Positions 5,657-8,841 of a stretch of 8,841 nucleotides of DNA are shown piece by piece (positions within the stretch are counted from its first letter, which is position 1; the number at the start of each line of letters is the position of its first letter). Made by a program: the position numbers and the translations under genes. The notes under the pieces were generated by a model. That model was given only the letters and a program-made list of their open reading frames with translations, made no database searches and was not told the origin of the DNA. The stretch comes from Dehalococcoidales bacterium (GTDB taxonomy: Bacteria; Chloroflexota; Dehalococcoidia; E44-bin15), in NCBI GenBank assembly GCA_012974295.1, contig JAAXQM010000293.1, forward strand, positions 1 to 8,841. Direction: 5' to 3'.

Positions 5657-7207
5657 CTATAGCGGGATGTTGCCGTGTTTCTTGGGAGGACTTGAGTCAC
5701 GCTTGTTCTGGAGCATCTCCAGTGCCTTTATCAACTTGGGGCGGGTCTCCCTGGGGTCGATCACATCATCGATATAGCCCCGTGCCGCCGATACGTAGGG
5801 ATTGGCAAATTTCTCCTTGTACTCCGCGACGAGATTCCTTCTCGTCTCCTCGGGATTGTCTGATTTTTGGATGGCCTCTCTATGTATAATGTTTACCGCA
5901 CCATCAGGCCCCATGACGGCGATTTCTGCTGTGGGCCAGGCATAGTTAATGTCGCCGCGGAGATGCTTGCTGCTCATCGCTATGTAGGCACCACCGTAGG
6001 CTTTGCGGGTAATTACGGTAATCTTTGGTACTGTGGCCTCAGAGTAGGCGAAGAGCAACTTAGCACCGTGTCTGATGATCCCGCCATATTCCTGATCGAT
6101 ACCGGGCATATATCCCGGGACGTCGCATAAAGTGATGATAGGAATGTTGAAGCAATCAAGGAAGCGTACAAACCGGGCGGCCTTGTCCGAGGCATCGATA
6201 TCGATACACCCCGCCGATACGGAAGGCTGCTGTGCAACGATGCCAACCGATCGGCCACCGAGCCTGGCAAACCCAGTAACCATATTCGCGGCGAAGTGCT
6301 CATGAACCTCCATGAATTCGCCATTATCGACCAACATACGGATTAATTCCTTCACGTCATAGGCTTTAGTGGCATCCTCGGGGAGGATGTGGAGAAGCCC
6401 CTCATCCTTCCTATTGGGGTCATCGTTGGTTTCAACAAATGGGGCTTCCTCCATATTGTTCTGGGGAAGGTAGCTCAAAAGCCGTCGAACTTGATCCAGA
6501 CAATCATGGTCGTTTTCGGCGACGAAATGGCAATTGCCGCTCTGACTGGCATGAACCATCGCACCACCGAGTTGTTCGAGGGTTACTTCTTCGCCTGTCA
6601 CCGCCTTGATGACCTCGGGGCCAGTGATATACATCTGCCCGGTGCCTTTTACCATGAAGATAAAGTCTGTAATCGCTGGAGAATATACCGCACCACCGGC
6701 ACTGGGGCCCATGATCGCTGATATCTGGGGTACCACTCCCGAGTAGAGTGTATTGCGAAGGAATATGTTGCCATACCCGGCGAGGCTCTCAACTCCCTCT
6801 TGAATCCTTGCGCCGCCCGAGTCGTTGAGTCCAATGAAGGGTGCCCCGTTCTTCGCCGCTAGGTCCATAGCCTTACAGATCTTCTCGGCTACTACCTCTG
6901 ATAGTGAGCCCCCGAAGATAGTAAAGTCCTGAGCGAAGATATAAACAAGCCTGCCACTTACCTTGCCAAACCCGGTGACTACCGCATCACCTAAAAACTG
7001 CTTGTCTCCAAGGCCGAATGCGGTAGAGCGGTGAGTAACGAATGGATCCAGCTCTTCGAAGGTACCCTCATCGAGGAGATAGGAAATACGCTCCCTGGCT
7101 GTGAGCTTGCCCTTCTCACGCTGCGCCGCGATGCGCTTTTCGCCCCCGCCCAGTTGCGACTCCGCCCTCAGCTTGGCTAGATTCTCAATCTTTTTCTCGA
7201 TCGCCAT
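5657..7207 (-). CDS. mmdA: Acyl-CoA carboxyltransferase (methylmalonyl-CoA type, 12S/MmdA/PccB)
   Basis: A 516-residue crotonase-fold carboxyltransferase that moves CO2 between biotin and an acyl-CoA, most likely methylmalonyl-CoA/propionyl-CoA. The length and the C-terminal ending KRDSSPPKKHGNIPL are typical of MmdA, PccB and transcarboxylase 12S. The N-terminal half (about 1-260) is the acyl-CoA half, with the oxyanion-hole stretch MGPSAGGAVYSPA (166-178). The C-terminal half (about 270-516) binds carboxybiotin, with KAYGGAYIAM (402-411) and YAWPTAEIAVMGPDGAVNI (422-440). The ATG at 7207 has a strong GGGAGGGG ribosome binding site and a promoter about 45 nt upstream. It is the first gene of the operon. 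Neighbours decide between three roles: decarboxylase (needs a membrane beta subunit, absent), propionyl-CoA carboxylase (needs biotin carboxylase, absent here) or transcarboxylase (partners are present, although the 5S gene is broken). The last is favoured by context only. Confidence 0.93.
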   Translation of the reverse strand: MAIEKKIENLAKLRAESQLGGGEKRIAAQREKGKLTARERISYLLDEGTFEELDPFVTHRSTAFGLGDKQFLGDAVVTGFGKVSGRLVYIFAQDFTIFGGSLSEVVAEKICKAMDLAAKNGAPFIGLNDSGGARIQEGVESLAGYGNIFLRNTLYSGVVPQISAIMGPSAGGAVYSPAITDFIFMVKGTGQMYITGPEVIKAVTGEEVTLEQLGGAMVHASQSGNCHFVAENDHDCLDQVRRLLSYLPQNNMEEAPFVETNDDPNRKDEGLLHILPEDATKAYDVKELIRMLVDNGEFMEVHEHFAANMVTGFARLGGRSVGIVAQQPSVSAGCIDIDASDKAARFVRFLDCFNIPIITLCDVPGYMPGIDQEYGGIIRHGAKLLFAYSEATVPKITVITRKAYGGAYIAMSSKHLRGDINYAWPTAEIAVMGPDGAVNIIHREAIQKSDNPEETRRNLVAEYKEKFANPYVSAARGYIDDVIDPRETRPKLIKALEMLQNKRDSSPPKKHGNIPL

Positions 7208-7251
7208 ATCCCCTCCCTACAATCAAGTTTGTGAAAATCATCACATGCCAA

Positions 7252-7280
7252 ATTATATAACTCTGAACCTAAAAATGCAA
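7252..7280 (-). promoter_or_regulatory. Sigma70-type promoter of the mmdA operon
   Basis: On the minus strand TTGCAT (7275-7280) and TATAAT (7252-7257) are separated by exactly 17 nt. Transcription would begin near 7245, giving a leader of about 38 nt with the GGGAGGGG ribosome binding site. It lies in the only non-coding gap of the long minus-strand run, so it probably drives mmdA through mdh. The match to consensus is 4 of 6 at -35 and 6 of 6 at -10. Confidence 0.75.
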
Positions 7281-7281
7281 T

Positions 7282-7297
7282 AAAGACGGCTGTCTTT
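7282..7297 (-). terminator. Short hairpin after citE, possible weak terminator
   Basis: AAAGAC and GTCTTT pair across a 4-nt loop right after the citE stop (7302-7304), and on the minus strand the sequence continues ATTGCATTTTT. The 6-bp stem is A/T-rich and weak, and the T tract is interrupted, so termination would be partial. The -35 box of the next promoter lies directly beside it. Confidence 0.35.
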
Positions 7298-7301
7298 CCG
7301 G

Positions 7302-8198
7302 TTATTTCCCGGCGATAAAATCCGCTGTCATGAGCAGTCTTCTTGCCCTGGTTGCTATGGGAATATCGATCATCTTGCCATCAAGGGAGGTTGAGGCGAA
7401 ACCCTCGGCTACAGCAGCCTCAAAGGCGGCTATTACTCTCCTGGCATGGTCTACCTCATCCGGTGAGGGACAGAAAATGCTATTTACTGGCTCTATCTGG
7501 CTGGGGTGAATGAGGCACTTTCCTTCGAAGCCAAGCCTTCGGGCCAGTGCAGCCTCATTAATCAGTCCTGCCTCATCCCTGAAGTTATTATAAGGGGTAT
7601 CTATGGGGATAACATTAGCCGCTTTTGCAGCGATGACAACCATTGTCCTGGGATATAGGAGTTCGCTGCCATCTTCGGTGCGTGTTATGCCTGTGTCCAG
7701 GGTGAAATCTTCGGCGCCAAAGGAGATGCCCACTACCCTGGGGGAGGCGCTGGCGATATCGAAGGCATTGATAAGTCCCCTGGCAGTCTCCACCCATGGA
7801 ATGAGCTTGATATGACCGGCAGTGATTCCCCGTTCTCTTTCCAGACGCTCAATGATTGCTGCTATTTCCTTAATATCACTTCCTGTGGCGGGCTTGGGTT
7901 GATTGATTCCGTCGATGTCGGAGGTTATCACAGCCTCCAGGTCATCCTCAGCCAGGCCGCTGGCGATGGAGTTGATACGTACAAAGACCTTTCGCCCTTT
8001 TCGTTTTACTCCTGCTGCTCCCTGTTGCGTTAACTTAGGTAGCGAATCCCTTACCTGGGCTCTGGCACTGGCTTTCTCTGATATGGGCACCGAATCTTCA
8101 AGGTCTAAAACGAGTGCATCAGCGTGAAGATGCAGTGCTTTCTCGATCATGTTTTGCCGGTTGCCGGGGACAAAGAGCAAAGTTCTCAGTAGCTCCAC
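7302..8198 (-). CDS. citE: CitE-like lyase (malyl-/citramalyl-CoA lyase or citrate lyase beta family)
   Basis: A 298-residue HpcH/HpaI aldolase-family protein of the CitE type: a Mg-dependent TIM barrel that cleaves or condenses 3-hydroxyacyl-CoA compounds. Visible motifs: LLFVPGNR (7-14), LDLEDSVP (31-38), substrate arginine Arg74 in VFVRIN, metal-ligand Glu137 in IPWVETARG and Asp164 in FGAEDFTLDTG, and IHPSQIEPVN (230-239). True citrate lyase also needs CitF and the acyl-carrier CitD; neither is present, so a free-standing malyl-CoA, citramalyl-CoA or beta-methylmalyl-CoA lyase is more likely, but the substrate cannot be read from sequence. The start is GTG at 8196-8198 with GGAGGT (8204-8209) 5 nt upstream; the protein then begins just before the conserved first strand RTLLFVPG. 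It has its own promoter, is followed by a hairpin and a second promoter, and so is probably transcribed apart from the mmdA operon, though read-through is possible. Confidence 0.88.
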   Translation of the reverse strand: MELLRTLLFVPGNRQNMIEKALHLHADALVLDLEDSVPISEKASARAQVRDSLPKLTQQGAAGVKRKGRKVFVRINSIASGLAEDDLEAVITSDIDGINQPKPATGSDIKEIAAIIERLERERGITAGHIKLIPWVETARGLINAFDIASASPRVVGISFGAEDFTLDTGITRTEDGSELLYPRTMVVIAAKAANVIPIDTPYNNFRDEAGLINEAALARRLGFEGKCLIHPSQIEPVNSIFCPSPDEVDHARRVIAAFEAAVAEGFASTSLDGKMIDIPIATRARRLLMTADFIAGK

Positions 8199-8203
8199 TT
8201 CCT

Positions 8204-8209
8204 ACCTCC
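8204..8209 (-). promoter_or_regulatory. Ribosome binding site deciding the GTG start of citE
   Basis: GGAGGT on the minus strand, 5 nt before GTG 8198. It is a near-perfect anti-16S match and explains initiation at a non-ATG codon. Confidence 0.75.
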
Positions 8210-8223
8210 GCGATACACAGGCC

Positions 8224-8253
8224 AGTATGGTGTCTCCAACCAATAGTTGTCAA
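8224..8253 (-). promoter_or_regulatory. Sigma70-type promoter of citE
   Basis: Minus strand TTGACA (8248-8253), a perfect -35 box, 18 nt from CATACT (8224-8229), a 4-of-6 -10 box. Transcription would begin near 8217, about 20 nt before the GTG start. It sits in the 95-nt divergent gap shared with folP. Confidence 0.6.
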
Positions 8254-8276
8254 GTATTCTAAACCCTATGAGCTTG

Positions 8277-8285
8277 TGCTAGAAT
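8277..8285 (+). promoter_or_regulatory. Tentative extended -10 promoter of folP
   Basis: TGCTAGAAT on the plus strand matches the extended -10 form TGn followed by TAGAAT (5 of 6 to consensus). No -35 box is visible at normal spacing. If used, transcription would start near 8292, almost on the ATG at 8294, giving a nearly leaderless message. This agrees with the lack of a clear ribosome binding site before folP, but the evidence is thin. Confidence 0.3.
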
Positions 8286-8293
8286 TCAAGACG

Positions 8294-8841
8294 ATGAGCA
8301 CTGATCTTGGCGTTACCGTATGTGGCGATCGGGAATTCCGATGGGGGGAGCGTACCTTCATAATGGGCGTGTTGAATATCACCCCCGATTCCTTCTCCGG
8401 CGATGGATTAGGAGGCGACATTGCTGAAGCTCTGGCTCAGGCAAGACGCCTCGTAGCTGAGGGTGCTGACATCCTCGATGTGGGGGGTGAGTCCACCCGT
8501 CCCCAATCGTCGCCGGTGTCTGCCGAGAAGGAGCTGGCACGGGTTATACCGGTGATTGAAAAGCTGGCTAAGGAGATTACGGTGCCCATCAGCATTGATA
8601 CCTATAAACCTGAAGTGGCAAGACGTGCACTTGAGGCTGGAGCCGGGATGATTAACGATATCTGGGGACTGAGGCACAATACAGAGCTTGCACGGGTTGC
8701 TGCGGAATGGGGGGTACCTCTAATAATCATGGCCAATCAGCGGGAAGTAGCCTATGGGGAGATTATCCCTGAGGTTATTGCCTCCCTTAAGAGGGGCATT
8801 GATCTGGCACTGGATGCGGGGGTGGCCCGGGAGAATATCAT
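8294..8841 (+). CDS. folP: Dihydropteroate synthase, C-terminus cut by window edge
   Basis: Folate biosynthesis enzyme joining 6-hydroxymethyl-7,8-dihydropterin diphosphate to 4-aminobenzoate. 182 complete codons are visible; the family usually has 270-290 residues. Motifs: loop 1 IMGVLNITPDSFSGDG (residues 23-38), pterin-site DVGGESTRP (about 64-72), SIDTYKPEVA (about 99-108) and INDIWGL (about 118-124). The later strand reads LIIMANQ where most members have MHNQ or MHM, so the usual histidine is alanine. The ATG at 8294 was chosen because it begins about 22 residues before loop 1; a GTG at 8276 in the same frame is possible and would add six residues. No good ribosome binding site precedes either. 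It is transcribed away from citE and is unrelated to the carbon-metabolism operon. Confidence 0.93.
   Translation, partial: MSTDLGVTVCGDREFRWGERTFIMGVLNITPDSFSGDGLGGDIAEALAQARRLVAEGADILDVGGESTRPQSSPVSAEKELARVIPVIEKLAKEITVPISIDTYKPEVARRALEAGAGMINDIWGLRHNTELARVAAEWGVPLIIMANQREVAYGEIIPEVIASLKRGIDLALDAGVARENI

Noticed and set aside
5981..6004. Short direct and inverted matches in the carboxyltransferase gene
   Set aside because: They follow from repeated glycine and alanine codons in coding sequence; no repeat unit or mobile-element structure is present.
8408..8677. Minus-strand open frame of 89 codons inside folP
   Set aside because: It is antisense to conserved folP motifs and has no supporting signals.

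Overview
The window looks like a compact, mid-GC bacterial chromosome segment (by eye, not computed). It carries central carbon genes of an organism that handles C3, C4 and C6 acids through biotin-dependent carboxyl transfer and TCA-type steps. The families fit an anaerobe or an environmental lineage. The aconitase-like pair followed by isocitrate dehydrogenase and malate dehydrogenase recalls Dehalococcoidia (Chloroflexota), but that placement is from memory of gene order and is only an inference.

Layout. Eight of the nine loci lie on the minus strand. Reading down that strand from the right, citE-like (8198 to 7302, GTG start) stands alone behind its own promoter and is followed by a small hairpin. 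A good sigma70-type promoter (7280 to 7252) then begins a tight run: a 12S/MmdA-type carboxyltransferase (7207 to 5657), a 65-residue MmdE-like protein (5647 to 5450), a 5S/OadA/PycB-type carboxyltransferase fused to a biotin carrier (5444 to 3641, broken by a frameshifting deletion near 4385-4400), an aconitase/isopropylmalate-isomerase large subunit (3636 to 2383) and small subunit (2382 to 1894), an isocitrate dehydrogenase (1873 to 779, TTG start) and malate dehydrogenase (789 to beyond position 1). Gaps in this run are 0 to 20 nt or short overlaps, so it is very probably one operon. On the plus strand folP (dihydropteroate synthase) starts at 8294, diverges from citE and runs off the right edge.

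How the genes work together (inference). The 12S-like, 5S-like and biotin-carrier modules without a biotin carboxylase or a membrane pump subunit match the part list of a soluble transcarboxylase, which moves CO2 between methylmalonyl-CoA and pyruvate to give propionyl-CoA and oxaloacetate. Malate dehydrogenase, the aconitase-like pair and isocitrate dehydrogenase would connect oxaloacetate to malate and citrate to 2-oxoglutarate. Citrate synthase, biotin carboxylase, methylmalonyl-CoA mutase and fumarase are not in the window. The IDH keeps three of the residues linked to NADP use in E. coli Icd, so it may supply NADPH and 2-oxoglutarate.

The main oddity is the broken 5S/OadA gene: about 83 nt of conserved sequence appear to be missing, which splits the catalytic domain from the biotin carrier. 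It is either a real mutation or an assembly error. No rRNA, tRNA, CRISPR array, insertion sequence or long repeat was seen, and no stretch over 300 nt lacks a gene. I found no convincing wholly new system.
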